From contig CAWIZH010000002.1 in the NCBI GenBank assembly GCA_963840565.1, forward strand, positions 248,001-312,000: DNA of 64,000 nucleotides, in the 5' to 3' direction. Source of the stretch: VRUE01 sp963840565 (lineage in GTDB: Bacteria > Actinomycetota > Thermoleophilia > Solirubrobacterales > 70-9). This document shows positions 1 through 7,565 of the stretch, piece after piece. Made by a program: the position numbers and the translations under genes. The notes under the pieces are model-generated. The model was not told the DNA's origin. It did no database searches and saw only the letters and a list, made by a program, of their open reading frames with translations. Within the stretch, counting starts at the first letter, position 1, and every line of letters begins with the position of its first letter.

Positions 1-11
1 TCCGCGAGCTG

Positions 12-458
12 ATGGCCTGCGGCTGTATCGAACCGACGAAAACGACGAAGGTTCGCAACGCGACCCAGCGCTTCTTCAGGGCGCTCGCCACTCCACACGT
101 CAGCGACAGGGCTTATAAGAAGATGTCTGTCGAGGCGCGGCGTGAAGTAATCACCATCCTGATCCAGGCGATCGTGGCCGAGACGCTGGCCTCACTCCGC
201 GCAGAAAAGATGGAGACCGATGACGATGTCGCGCTTATGTGGGACTGCGTCAGCGCCGACAGGCAGGGAAGGCGTGAGATCTCCGCCAAGATCCAGGCTC
301 TTTTCGACGAAATCCTCGAGATCGGGGACGAAAGTGAAGAGCGGATGGCGACGTCCGGCGAGAGCGCAGTTACGACCGTCGTATCGCTGACGGCGTTCGA
401 GCGAAGCCGACCCGGCCGGCCGGAGAAACTCTTCGCCTATCCACCCGAGCCCTCCTGA
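12..458 (+). CDS. hypothetical protein, possibly 5'-truncated
   Basis: An open frame of 148 codons runs from an ATG at 12 to a TGA. The frame is also open upstream to the window edge, so the real start may lie outside the window. The protein is soluble, charged and mostly helical in character, with a proline-rich end, and I see no known motif. No ribosome binding site can be judged this close to the edge. Composition is slightly less GC-rich than the housekeeping genes. Function unknown. Confidence 0.45.
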   Translation: MACGCIEPTKTTKVRNATQRFFRALATPHVSDRAYKKMSVEARREVITILIQAIVAETLASLRAEKMETDDDVALMWDCVSADRQGRREISAKIQALFDEILEIGDESEERMATSGESAVTTVVSLTAFERSRPGRPEKLFAYPPEPS

Positions 459-565
459 TCTAGCTGCCAGCTCCCTCGCAGCCCTGATCTAGGCGACTTG
501 GTTGGAATCGGCGCCCCCACGTGGTAGACATCCCGAGGAACATTTAAGTTTACAGAGAAGACTTC

Positions 566-916
566 TTGAGTATCAAGGGGAGGGACTTTGGCCGCACGCC
601 GGTTATAAGCATGCGGATTTCATGGCGTGAATTGTGCATGAACCTGATGGTTATCGCCTGCCTTGGGTTCGCGGTGGCGTTCCTGCTCTTAGATCGGCCA
701 GCCTATGCAATAGCCGCGCTGGGGTTGGCGGTCTTCTGCGCGATCAGCCCGCGCATGAAGGGCGACTTTGGCCTCAGGGTCGGCCAGGTCCTGCTGGGCG
801 GCACCCTTGACGATCCGCAAGAGGTGATCCTTAAAGCGGAGGTCAGCGAGGTTGGGGAGGATCCGCACGTTGAGGGTCGGGTTCCTCTTTCCAGTAGAGA
901 ACCGCCCGCGGATTGA
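566..916 (+). CDS. small predicted membrane protein, unknown
   Basis: The 116-residue product has two adjacent hydrophobic stretches at about residues 24-43 and 47-61, fitting a small two-helix membrane protein with a hydrophilic C-terminal tail. It has no recognisable domain. The last ~70 bases overlap a convergent candidate gene on the minus strand (843-1061), so one of the two may be wrong or shorter. An earlier or later start (ATG at residue 16) is possible. Function unknown. Confidence 0.4.
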   Translation: MSIKGRDFGRTPVISMRISWRELCMNLMVIACLGFAVAFLLLDRPAYAIAALGLAVFCAISPRMKGDFGLRVGQVLLGGTLDDPQEVILKAEVSEVGEDPHVEGRVPLSSREPPAD

Positions 917-1061
917 TCCCGTATTTGCCGCTGCCAGAGGGATCGTCGATCTGGATCGCCTCGTTCTTGACCAAGGCGTCGTGAAACGCCGAGGCCCACT
1001 TCTCTGGATCAACGCCCAGCCGAAGCTCGCGGCCACTCGTGAGGTAAAGCAAAAGCGACAT
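843..1061 (-). CDS. small hypothetical protein
   Basis: A 72-residue minus-strand product beginning MSLLLYLTSG, with an evenly mixed, globular-looking composition including GINPRAVLYWKEE near residues 48-60. The pattern looks like a real small cytosolic domain rather than a GC-rich shadow frame. It converges on and overlaps the candidate membrane protein 566-916. No family is recognised with certainty. Confidence 0.4.
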   Translation of the reverse strand: MSLLLYLTSGRELRLGVDPEKWASAFHDALVKNEAIQIDDPSGSGKYGINPRAVLYWKEEPDPQRADPPQPR

Positions 1062-1283
1062 TTACTGATTAGTAAATAACATTGAGAAACGGTTGCCGTA
1101 AGGCTAGCGAGCAATTACGGATCGTGCGGACTGCGCAGGAACAACGTCGTGGGGCCAGGGATCTTTCGACGCGTTCGCATAGGTTGCTCCCGGCCGCCGA
1201 CTGAGGGACTGGGGCCCAGCGGACACTTGGATCGTCCGAGCAGGATAGCAATTTGCCGAATGCTTTTGTCTGCAGCAGTTGCC

Positions 1284-2048
1284 CTAAGGAGTCGAGGCCG
1301 CCTCGCTGAGCGGCGTAGCCCCCGGCTCGCCGAAGACGCGGGCGAGGACGATGCTTAGCTCGTAGAGGGCGATCAGCGGGGCTGTCTCCAGGAGCATTGA
1401 GACCGGGTCGACTCCCGGCAGGGCGGCGGCAACGACGGCGCAGCCGAGGTAGGCGTAGCGGCGGTTCTGCTGCAGCTGGCGCACCTTGACAATGCCGAGG
1501 CGGGTCACGGCGAGGATCCCGACCGGGACCTGGAAGACGACGCCGCAGGCGAGCAGGGTGCTGGCGAAGAAGCTGTAGTACTCCTTGGCGCGCACCTGGA
1601 TGTTGAACTGTGAGTCGTTGAAGTTGAGCAGGAACTTGGTCGCGGCTGGCAGCACGACGACGTAGCCGAAAGCGATCCCGGCGATGAAGAGGACCGGGAT
1701 CAAGAGCAGCAGCGGCATGATCGTGCGCCGCTGGTGGTCGCTGAAGGCCGGCAGCAGGTAGGCGTAGGCCTGGTAGAGGATGATCGGCAGCGAGAGGATG
1801 ATCGCCCCGTAGGCGGCGACGGTCATCGTCGTCGTGAACGGCTCGCTGATTCCGAAGGTGATCAGCTTGTCGTGATTTGAGGGAAGCGGCCCGCTTGCCA
1901 GTTCGAGCAGCAGGTGGTTCTGCCAGAAGCAGAGCGCCAGGGCGACGCCGAAGACCGTGATTGAAACGATGATGCGCGCGCGCAGCTCGTCGAGGTGCTC
2001 GACGACGCTCACCTCATCCTCGTACGAGATTGGCTTTACGCGGCGCAT
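1284..2048 (-). CDS. tatC: Sec-independent protein translocase TatC
   Basis: TatC is the multi-spanning receptor of the twin-arginine translocase, which exports folded proteins across the cytoplasmic membrane. The 254-residue protein begins with the cytosolic signature VVEHLDELRAR (residues ~15-25), then has about six hydrophobic helices, and carries the conserved SEPFTTTM segment after helix 1. Length is normal for TatC. It lies 7 bases downstream of tatA on the same strand, so the two are co-transcribed. A ferritin-like protein with a Tat-like leader is encoded just upstream of tatA. Confidence 0.95.
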   Translation of the reverse strand: MRRVKPISYEDEVSVVEHLDELRARIIVSITVFGVALALCFWQNHLLLELASGPLPSNHDKLITFGISEPFTTTMTVAAYGAIILSLPIILYQAYAYLLPAFSDHQRRTIMPLLLLIPVLFIAGIAFGYVVVLPAATKFLLNFNDSQFNIQVRAKEYYSFFASTLLACGVVFQVPVGILAVTRLGIVKVRQLQQNRRYAYLGCAVVAAALPGVDPVSMLLETAPLIALYELSIVLARVFGEPGATPLSEAASTP

Positions 2049-2055
2049 CGTGGTC

Positions 2056-2295
2056 TCAGACGCGCGTCTTGGTGGCTTCGGCCTCGGTCACGGGGCCATG
2101 GGCCACTGCTGCGACGGGAGCCTGCTTGACCGCGACGGGCTCGGGTCGCTCCGGCGAATCGCCGCTGATCGAGCCGCGGAACTCATTGATCCCTTTGCCG
2201 AGCGACTTGCCCAGCTCCGGAAGGCGTTTGGGCCCGAAGACGACGAGGGCGATGATCAGGACTACGAGTATCTCCATTGGTCCGATGTTGGGCAC
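2056..2295 (-). CDS. tatA: Sec-independent protein translocase TatA
   Basis: TatA forms the pore-like oligomer of the twin-arginine export system. The 79-residue protein has the family layout: a short N-terminus, one hydrophobic helix (MEILVVLIIALVVFG), the hinge FGPKRLPELGKSLGKG, then an amphipathic helix and a low-complexity tail. It sits immediately upstream of tatC. TatA and TatB are hard to separate by sequence; the FGPKRLPELG motif favours TatA. Confidence 0.93.
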   Translation of the reverse strand: MPNIGPMEILVVLIIALVVFGPKRLPELGKSLGKGINEFRGSISGDSPERPEPVAVKQAPVAAVAHGPVTEAEATKTRV

Positions 2296-2400
2296 GGTGA
2301 CCTCCAGTGCGTTTGGCTTTTTGTCAGTCGAAGTTGGTTATCGACCCCGGCGAGGCCGATCTCCAGTCGGTCCCGCCGGGGGACTGCGATGGCGTGAGTC

Positions 2401-3126
2401 TTATTTGACGAGGAACCCGGTCTTTTCGACCGCCTTCAGCACCTTGGCGGCGGTGAAGGGGGTGTCGAAGGCCCCGTCCGGGGTCAGCCCGGAGGGCTTG
2501 CCGGAGAGGATCAAGCCGGCCACCGAGGCGTGCCGGGCCTCGATCGTGAGGATCGAGATCGCCGCCGCGACGTAGGCCGGGGTGGCGATGTTGAGCGCCT
2601 GGCCCGAGTAGGCGTGGACGCCGGTGTTCTCGAGCGCGACCGCGGTTTCGACGAAGGACTTCTCGTCGGAGGTGGTGCCGCCGAAGTCGACTTTCGGCGC
2701 GCCGATCGCTTTGCTGCCGAGGGCTTTCTTGAGGAAGGCGACGTGGGCGTTCTCGTCGACCGTCACGGTCTTGAGGAAGACCTGCGTCTGCGGGTCCTTG
2801 ATGAAGGATTTGCTCTTCTGGTTGGCGCTCGCCTCGTTGTAGAAGGCGGCCTCGAGGTACTCCAGCGTCAGCGCGTAGTTGAGGATGCCGATGTCGCCTT
2901 TGCCGAACGAGGCCGGCGGACGGCCCTTGCCGGCTGCCATCGCGGCGGCGGGGGTGAGGGCGCTGAGCAGGACGCCGCCGCTCATCGCAGCGCCGCCGGC
3001 CAGGCCCGCCTTCTTCAGGAAGTCCAGTCGGGTGTCGCCGTTCTCGAGCGCCTCGGTCGCCTCGTGGGCGGTTTCGCGTACCGCGCCATCGACGTCAATC
3101 CGGTCGATGCTTGTCTCGGGATCCAT
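2401..3126 (-). CDS. exported ferritin-like domain protein
   Basis: The 241-residue product has an N-terminal leader (TRLDFLKKAGLAGGAAMS, residues ~32-49) followed by an Ala-rich hydrophobic stretch and a ferritin-like four-helix domain of the Ferritin_2 / dessication-related type. Likely metal-ligand helices include LTLEYLEAAFYNEA, VDENAHVAFLKKAL and IEARHASVAG. It probably works outside the membrane in iron or peroxide handling, by inference. The leader resembles a Tat signal but has Arg-Leu in place of the twin arginines. It is divergent from the PadR gene and upstream of tatA. Confidence 0.75.
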   Translation of the reverse strand: MDPETSIDRIDVDGAVRETAHEATEALENGDTRLDFLKKAGLAGGAAMSGGVLLSALTPAAAMAAGKGRPPASFGKGDIGILNYALTLEYLEAAFYNEASANQKSKSFIKDPQTQVFLKTVTVDENAHVAFLKKALGSKAIGAPKVDFGGTTSDEKSFVETAVALENTGVHAYSGQALNIATPAYVAAAISILTIEARHASVAGLILSGKPSGLTPDGAFDTPFTAAKVLKAVEKTGFLVK

Positions 3127-3218
3127 GGTGCTCCTTTGGGAAGAGGGTTTGTTCCTCTAACGGAGCCGCCTCGCCGCCGGATCATTCTGGGCTTCGGGAA
3201 GCTCGCCGGATCTCCCAG

Positions 3219-3245
3219 ATAGATATGTTACGATATATCGCGTTA
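3219..3245. promoter_or_regulatory. candidate PadR operator / divergent promoter region
   Basis: The gap between the ferritin-like gene and padR is much more AT-rich than its surroundings. It contains the perfect palindrome CGATATATCG at 3231-3240, preceded by AGATATGTTA. PadR proteins usually bind AT-containing dyads near their own promoters, so this is a plausible autoregulatory and divergent operator. No binding evidence exists. Confidence 0.4.
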
Positions 3246-3268
3246 GTAATCGATAGAAAGGTATTTCA

Positions 3269-3814
3269 ATGCACCACAGACACCATCAAGGCCGGGCCGG
3301 CCTGCACAGGCGCGAGGAATTTGCTCGCAGCCGAGGCTTTCGCTCCGGCGGTCGTGGGCGCGGCGGCCCAAGGGCGCGCCGAGGCGATGTCCGCGCCGCG
3401 GCGCTGGCCCTGCTCGCCGAGCGGCCGATGCACGGCTACGAGATGATCAAGGAGATCGAGGAGCGCACCGCCGGGGCCTGGACTCCGAGCGCCGGCTCGA
3501 TCTACCCGACCCTGCAGATGCTCGAGGACGAGGGATTGATCAGCGGCCAGGAGATCGATGGCAAGCGCCGCTTCACGCTCACCGACACCGGCATGGCCGA
3601 GCAGGAGTCGCGAGCCGGCGAGGAGACCCCCTGGGACGCGGTCCGCGCCGAAGCCGACCCCGAGCAGATCCACCTGCGCGAGTCGGTCCACAAGCTGCAC
3701 CACTCGATCGGTCAGGTCTTTCACGCCGCCGACGAGGGCCAGCAGCGCCGGGTCCGCGAACTGCTCGACGAGACGCGGCGCAAGATCTACGCGATCCTCG
3801 CCGAGGAGGGCTGA
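3269..3814 (+). CDS. PadR family transcriptional regulator
   Basis: The 181-residue protein has a basic Gly/Arg-rich N-terminal tail of ~40 residues, then the PadR winged helix: ALALLAERPMHGYEMIKEIE, then PSAGSIYPTLQMLEDEGLIS and the wing GKRRFTLTDTG. The C-terminal ~60 residues are a dimerising helix. It lies 38 bases upstream of the encapsulated ferritin gene on the same strand, so it may control the nanocompartment pair, the divergent ferritin-like gene, or both. The inducer cannot be seen from sequence. Confidence 0.85.
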   Translation: MHHRHHQGRAGLHRREEFARSRGFRSGGRGRGGPRARRGDVRAAALALLAERPMHGYEMIKEIEERTAGAWTPSAGSIYPTLQMLEDEGLISGQEIDGKRRFTLTDTGMAEQESRAGEETPWDAVRAEADPEQIHLRESVHKLHHSIGQVFHAADEGQQRRVRELLDETRRKIYAILAEEG

Positions 3815-3852
3815 GCGCCGCCGGGCGCTCCGCTCCTCCACCCTGGCAAGAT

Positions 3853-4251
3853 GTGGCCGTGGGTTTCGACCAGTACCACGAGCCGCCCGAGGAGCTGTCC
3901 GCCGAGACGCGGACCTTCGCCCGCCTCTGCACGTCGTTGACCGAGGAGGCCGAGGCGATCGGCTGGTACGAGCAGCGGATGGCGGTCGAGACCGACGGCG
4001 AGGCGCGGGCGATCATGCACGACGCCCAGGGCGAGGAGTTCAAGCACTTCTGCATGGACCTGGAGTTCCTCCTCCGCCGCACGCCGCTGTGGCGGGAGAT
4101 CGCGGAGGGGATCCTCTTCCAAGAGGGCGACATCGTCGAGCACGGTGAGGAGGCCGAGGAGGAGGCGACCGAGGGCGCCGCGGAGCGCGGCGCCCCGCTC
4201 TCCGGCGGCGAGTCGCTCGGCATCGGCAGCCTGCGCGAGGCGGCCTCATGA
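3853..4251 (+). CDS. encapsulated ferritin (EncFtn-type cargo)
   Basis: This small two-helix ferritin-like protein (~132 residues) matches the encapsulated ferritin family, which forms rings with ferroxidase sites inside encapsulin shells. Key segments are SLTEEAEAIGWYEQRM and GEEFKHF, supplying the expected Glu and Glu-x-x-His ligands. The C-terminus, after an acidic linker, ends in GGESLGIGSLREAAS. The LGIGSL core is the classic encapsulin cargo-loading peptide. The start may be the GTG at 3853 or the GTG two codons later. The stop overlaps the encapsulin start by 4 bases, implying translational coupling. Confidence 0.9.
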   Translation: MAVGFDQYHEPPEELSAETRTFARLCTSLTEEAEAIGWYEQRMAVETDGEARAIMHDAQGEEFKHFCMDLEFLLRRTPLWREIAEGILFQEGDIVEHGEEAEEEATEGAAERGAPLSGGESLGIGSLREAAS

Positions 4252-5048
4252 GTCACCTGTTGCGCGAGCACGCCCCGATCACCGAAGGCGGCTGGGATCT
4301 GCTCGATTCCGAGGCGCGCGAGCGCCTGGCGCCCGCGCTGGCGGCGCGCAAGCTCGTTGACTTCTCCGGGCCGCACGGCTGGCAGTACTCGGCGACGAAC
4401 CTCGGCCGGGTGAAAGAGATCGCCGACCCGCCGAGCAAAGGGGTCAACGGCGCGCAGCGCCAGGTCTTGGCGCTGGTCGAGCTGCGCGCGCCCTTCGCGG
4501 TCGATCGCTCCGAGCTTGCCGACGCCGATCGCGGCGCCGAGGACGCCGACCTGGAGGCGCTCGACCAGGCCGCCCACGCGATCGCCGTCGCCGAGAACGC
4601 CGCCGTCTTCCACGGCTGGAAAGCGGCTGGGATCACCGGAATCGTCGAGGCTTCGCCGCACGACCCGATTGAGCTCGGCGAGGACTGCGAGCGTTACCCG
4701 CGCCACGTCGCCAAGGCGGTCGATGCCCTGCGCGCGGCCGGGGTCGATGGGCCCTACGGCCTCGCACTTGGTCCCGATGCCCACACCCGTGTTCTCGAAA
4801 CCAGCGAGCACGGCGGCTACCCGCTGCTCGAACACCTGCGCGAGGTTGTCGGCGGCCCACTTGTCTGGTCTCCTGGCGTGCAGGGAGCGGTTGTGCTCAG
4901 CACCCGCGGCGGCGACTTCCTGCTCGAGTCCGGTGAGGACCTCTCGGTCGGTTACGCGAACCACGACGCCGATGCAGTGCACCTATACCTGGAGGAGAGC
5001 ATCAGCTTCCGCGTCGCCACCCCCGAGGCTGCTGTCGCCCTGACCTGA
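4248..5048 (+). CDS. family 1 encapsulin shell protein
   Basis: Encapsulins are HK97-fold proteins that assemble into icosahedral protein compartments. The 266-residue product has the normal family 1 length and conserved features: the N-terminal helix (ITEGGWDLLDSEA), LAARKLVDFSGPHGW, NGAQRQVLALVELR, and the C-terminal SVGYANHDADAVHLYLEES. It directly overlaps the encapsulated ferritin gene (ATGA overlap), so shell and cargo are made together. The pair should form an iron-storage nanocompartment. The gene is intact. Confidence 0.93.
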   Translation: MSHLLREHAPITEGGWDLLDSEARERLAPALAARKLVDFSGPHGWQYSATNLGRVKEIADPPSKGVNGAQRQVLALVELRAPFAVDRSELADADRGAEDADLEALDQAAHAIAVAENAAVFHGWKAAGITGIVEASPHDPIELGEDCERYPRHVAKAVDALRAAGVDGPYGLALGPDAHTRVLETSEHGGYPLLEHLREVVGGPLVWSPGVQGAVVLSTRGGDFLLESGEDLSVGYANHDADAVHLYLEESISFRVATPEAAVALT

Positions 5049-5429
5049 GAGAGGCGGCTTCGCACGCCCTCTCCCGTGCTTCGTAGAAGCGAGCCCGCTG
5101 TCGTTCGCGATGGGCGCGCAGTTCAAGGTCAATCGCCGAGAAGCGTTTGAGCGCGAGAATCAGCAGCGCGATCGCGGTCGCGTATTCGCAAACGGGGTTG
5201 CTGAAGTCGCTCGGAAGCATGCGTGCCCAATCTGATGGGCGATCTCCGACATGTCCACAGGGAGTTAGCGGAAGCGTTTTGTCGGAGCTGATAGACAGTA
5301 GCGTATTGTCTGCAGCGTGTTCGCCGCAGCCGACGATCGTGCTCTCCGGCGATTCGCCGACGAATATGCCCGGTCATCACTAACTTCCCCTGTTACTATA
5401 CGAACAGAGGCCAGAACTTGACGGACTCC
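5049..5429. other. intergenic region between encapsulin and the AAA ATPase gene
   Basis: About 380 bases with no convincing gene. A minus-strand frame of 72 codons (5002-5220) exists and encodes a short hydrophobic segment, but it overlaps the encapsulin 3' end and cannot be confirmed. The last ~150 bases are relatively AT-rich and probably carry the promoter of the downstream ATPase. No terminator or repeat was recognised. Confidence 0.5.
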
Positions 5430-6638
5430 ATGGCAAAGATACGGCGTATTGCTCGGGTGGCTCAGGCCTTCACGCCGAGTGCGCCCGTGAGCAGCCTGGA
5501 CATGCTCGCGGGCCGGACCGGTCAGATCCTTGAGGTTTCTACCGCCGCGACCCAGCGTGGCCGCCATGTTGCGCTTTATGGAGAGCGCGGCGTTGGCAAG
5601 ACTTCCCTTGCCAACGTGCTTCGCGAATTCTTTGGGGCCGACGACTTGCCGAGCTTTCAGGCGGCCATCGTCAACTGCAGTACCGATGACACCTATGCAT
5701 CGCTTTGGCAGCGCATCTTGGCTGAGCTAGATATCGAGATGGCGGACTACGAAATCCAGCCCGACGCGGTGCGGCGCAAGCTCGAACAGCTTCCCCTGCC
5801 TGCCCTCTTGGTCATAGACGAGCTTGATCGGCTTGCAGACGACATGGCGTTGAGTCTCATTGCTGACACGATTAAGTCGCTTTCAGACCACTCGGTTGAG
5901 TCGACCGTCGTTCTGGTGGGCGTCGCGCGATCCATCGGCGAGTTGATCGGGGAGCATCAGTCCATTGTGCGCGCTTTGGCTCAAATCGAAATGCCGCGCA
6001 TGTCGCGCTCGGAGTTGCGCGAGGCGCTGAAGTTTGGATGCGAACAGGCTCAACTCACGATCCGAGAGGATGCCGCTGACGAGATAACTGCCCTCTCGGA
6101 GGGTTTGCCGCATTACACCCATCTTCTTGGCCTTCACTCGGGCCAAAGGGTCGTCCAAGACGACCGCACAGAGATCACCATCGGCGACGTCAAGGCAGCG
6201 ATTCCAAAGGCGGTCGCTGGTCACACGATTGACGATGCTTACCAACTTGCAACGCGCAGCGTTCATAAGGACGCTCTTTTTCAACATGTCTTGCTTGCCT
6301 GCGCCCTCGCCCCCAAGAATCAGCTCGGATTCTTCACAGCAGGGTCGGTCCGGAATCCACTGAAACTCATCGCAGGACGTCGTCTCGATATCCCGGCTTT
6401 CTCACGCCATCTGAGCCAATTTCTTGAGCCGCAGCGGGGAGCTGTCCTAATTCGAGAGGGAGTTCCAAAGCGATACTTCTACCGATTCTCGGATCCAATC
6501 TTTCAGCCCTATGTGATTCTCAAAGGTGTGTCTGAGGGTCTCATTTCGGAAGAGAACCTCCACGCTCTTCAAGACCGAGAGAGGGCAGATGAGGCACCTG
6601 TCGACAGCGAAACCGACACAGCGCAGCAACTTTTCTAG
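5430..6638 (+). CDS. AAA/STAND-like ATPase, unknown role
   Basis: The ~402-residue protein has a clear P-loop NTPase core: Walker A GERGVGKTS at about residue 50, Walker B LLVIDELDRL near 125, and a possible sensor region VESTVVLVGVARS. The C-terminal half (from ~250) looks like a winged-helix-type region ending in an acidic tail. The overall look recalls Orc1/Cdc6-like or STAND ATPases often found in defence or mobile-element settings. I chose ATG 5430; an in-frame TTG at 5418 is possible. It stands alone and is less GC-rich than its neighbours, suggesting transfer. Confidence 0.7.
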   Translation: MAKIRRIARVAQAFTPSAPVSSLDMLAGRTGQILEVSTAATQRGRHVALYGERGVGKTSLANVLREFFGADDLPSFQAAIVNCSTDDTYASLWQRILAELDIEMADYEIQPDAVRRKLEQLPLPALLVIDELDRLADDMALSLIADTIKSLSDHSVESTVVLVGVARSIGELIGEHQSIVRALAQIEMPRMSRSELREALKFGCEQAQLTIREDAADEITALSEGLPHYTHLLGLHSGQRVVQDDRTEITIGDVKAAIPKAVAGHTIDDAYQLATRSVHKDALFQHVLLACALAPKNQLGFFTAGSVRNPLKLIAGRRLDIPAFSRHLSQFLEPQRGAVLIREGVPKRYFYRFSDPIFQPYVILKGVSEGLISEENLHALQDRERADEAPVDSETDTAQQLF

Positions 6639-6660
6639 ACCTCGCCCGTCAGTTTGCCTT

Positions 6661-7035
6661 CTAGGCCGCGACCCAGCTCTTTGCTTCCACCAGCTGATCC
6701 AGCTCGGGGAAGACCTTGACCTCGCCCGGGGTCATCCAGGCAAAGAGCTGGAAGGCCTTGCCGATCCACTCGACGTCGGTGACGATGGCCGAGCGCTTCC
6801 AGGCGGAATGGTGTCCCAACCCCAGTCCGAGGCCGGTCTTGACGTCGTCGAACCAGGCGCCCGGCTCGAGTCCCTGGAAATCGGTGAGGCTGAAGAGCAT
6901 GCGTATCTCACCCGATTCCGCCGCCTCCGTCAGCGCCGGCTCCAGAACCTCCCGGTAGTCGTCGCGGCTGAGCTTGCCCGAGGCCCGAAAGCCGACTGTC
7001 CCGGCTGGCATATCGTCGATTCTCTCGACCATCAT
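6661..7035 (-). CDS. SpoIIAA-like (STAS-related) protein
   Basis: Starting at the MMVERIDD methionines, the product is ~124 residues and fits the SpoIIAA-like family: a beta strand, SRDDYREVLEPALTEAAESG, then MLFSLTDFQG, WFDDVKTGLGLG, SAIVTDVEWI and a C-terminal FAWMTPGEVKVF. These small proteins are related to STAS domains; their role is mostly unknown. The frame is open a further 43 codons upstream, but that part overlaps the glycosylase gene and looks non-coding. Its 5' end still overlaps the glycosylase reading frame. Confidence 0.75.
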   Translation of the reverse strand: MMVERIDDMPAGTVGFRASGKLSRDDYREVLEPALTEAAESGEIRMLFSLTDFQGLEPGAWFDDVKTGLGLGLGHHSAWKRSAIVTDVEWIGKAFQLFAWMTPGEVKVFPELDQLVEAKSWVAA

Positions 7036-7522
7036 GTCTCCAGTTCTGCCCCAGCTCCTGCCAGGGCTCGATATTCCAGAATCTGCGTGCGGCCCCTGAA
7101 GTCGATGGCAGAACCCAAAGGGTCGCGCCGCCGAGGCGCTCCTCCTGTAGGCCGTAGGTGACATCGCGTTCGAGCGCGCCGTGTGCGGCGTTCTTGCCGT
7201 TGAAGGCGAGGTTGGCGGGTTCGGCCGCGGCGATCTTTTGCTCGAGGCCGGCGACGTCGAACTCGACCGTGCCGACCTCCTCGTCGGAGCCGTGGCGGAC
7301 CTTGCAGATGTCGGTGAGGCCGATGCCGAACTCGGTCAGCCGCGCGAATTCGGCCGGCTTCAGCTGCTCCGACGTCAGACCGACCGCGTGCAGCGTCACC
7401 CAGAACGAGTTGCCGGGGCCGGCGTAGTAGACGCGGGCCTTGGCCGAGGCGGCGCCCGCCGCGGTTCCGCAGAAGACGAGGCGCAGGCCGGGCTGCAGGA
7501 TGTCAGGCAGGACGTCAGCCAT
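6908..7522 (-). CDS. mug: mismatch-specific uracil-DNA glycosylase (Mug/TDG family)
   Basis: Mug/TDG enzymes remove uracil or thymine from G:U or G:T mismatches in base-excision repair. The protein shows the family motifs CGTAAG near residue 19, the GPGNSFW segment (~35-41), FGIGLTDI, FNGKNAA, and the late VLPSTSGAARRFW. The enzyme should end soon after WNIEPWQELG (~residue 157). Instead the frame runs on ~45 more residues of low-complexity Gly/Arg/Ala sequence over the SpoIIAA-like gene, so the true stop may have been lost by an indel or mutation. Confidence 0.8.
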   Translation of the reverse strand: MADVLPDILQPGLRLVFCGTAAGAASAKARVYYAGPGNSFWVTLHAVGLTSEQLKPAEFARLTEFGIGLTDICKVRHGSDEEVGTVEFDVAGLEQKIAAAEPANLAFNGKNAAHGALERDVTYGLQEERLGGATLWVLPSTSGAARRFWNIEPWQELGQNWRHDGRENRRYASRDSRLSGLGQAQPRRLPGGSGAGADGGGGIG

Positions 7523-7565
7523 CTAGGTCAGATATCAAAGCTGATCGCGAGGCTAGGGTTCCGCC

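Noticed and set aside
3579..4982. A 467-codon minus-strand open frame opposite padR, ferritin and encapsulin
   Set aside because: Antisense shadow of three well-supported genes; composition is low-complexity Arg/Ala/Gly/Ser with no domain.
5002..5220. Small minus-strand gene with a hydrophobic segment
   Set aside because: It overlaps the encapsulin 3' end by 47 bases, lacks a clear ribosome binding site and matches no family I know; kept only as a remark on the intergenic region.
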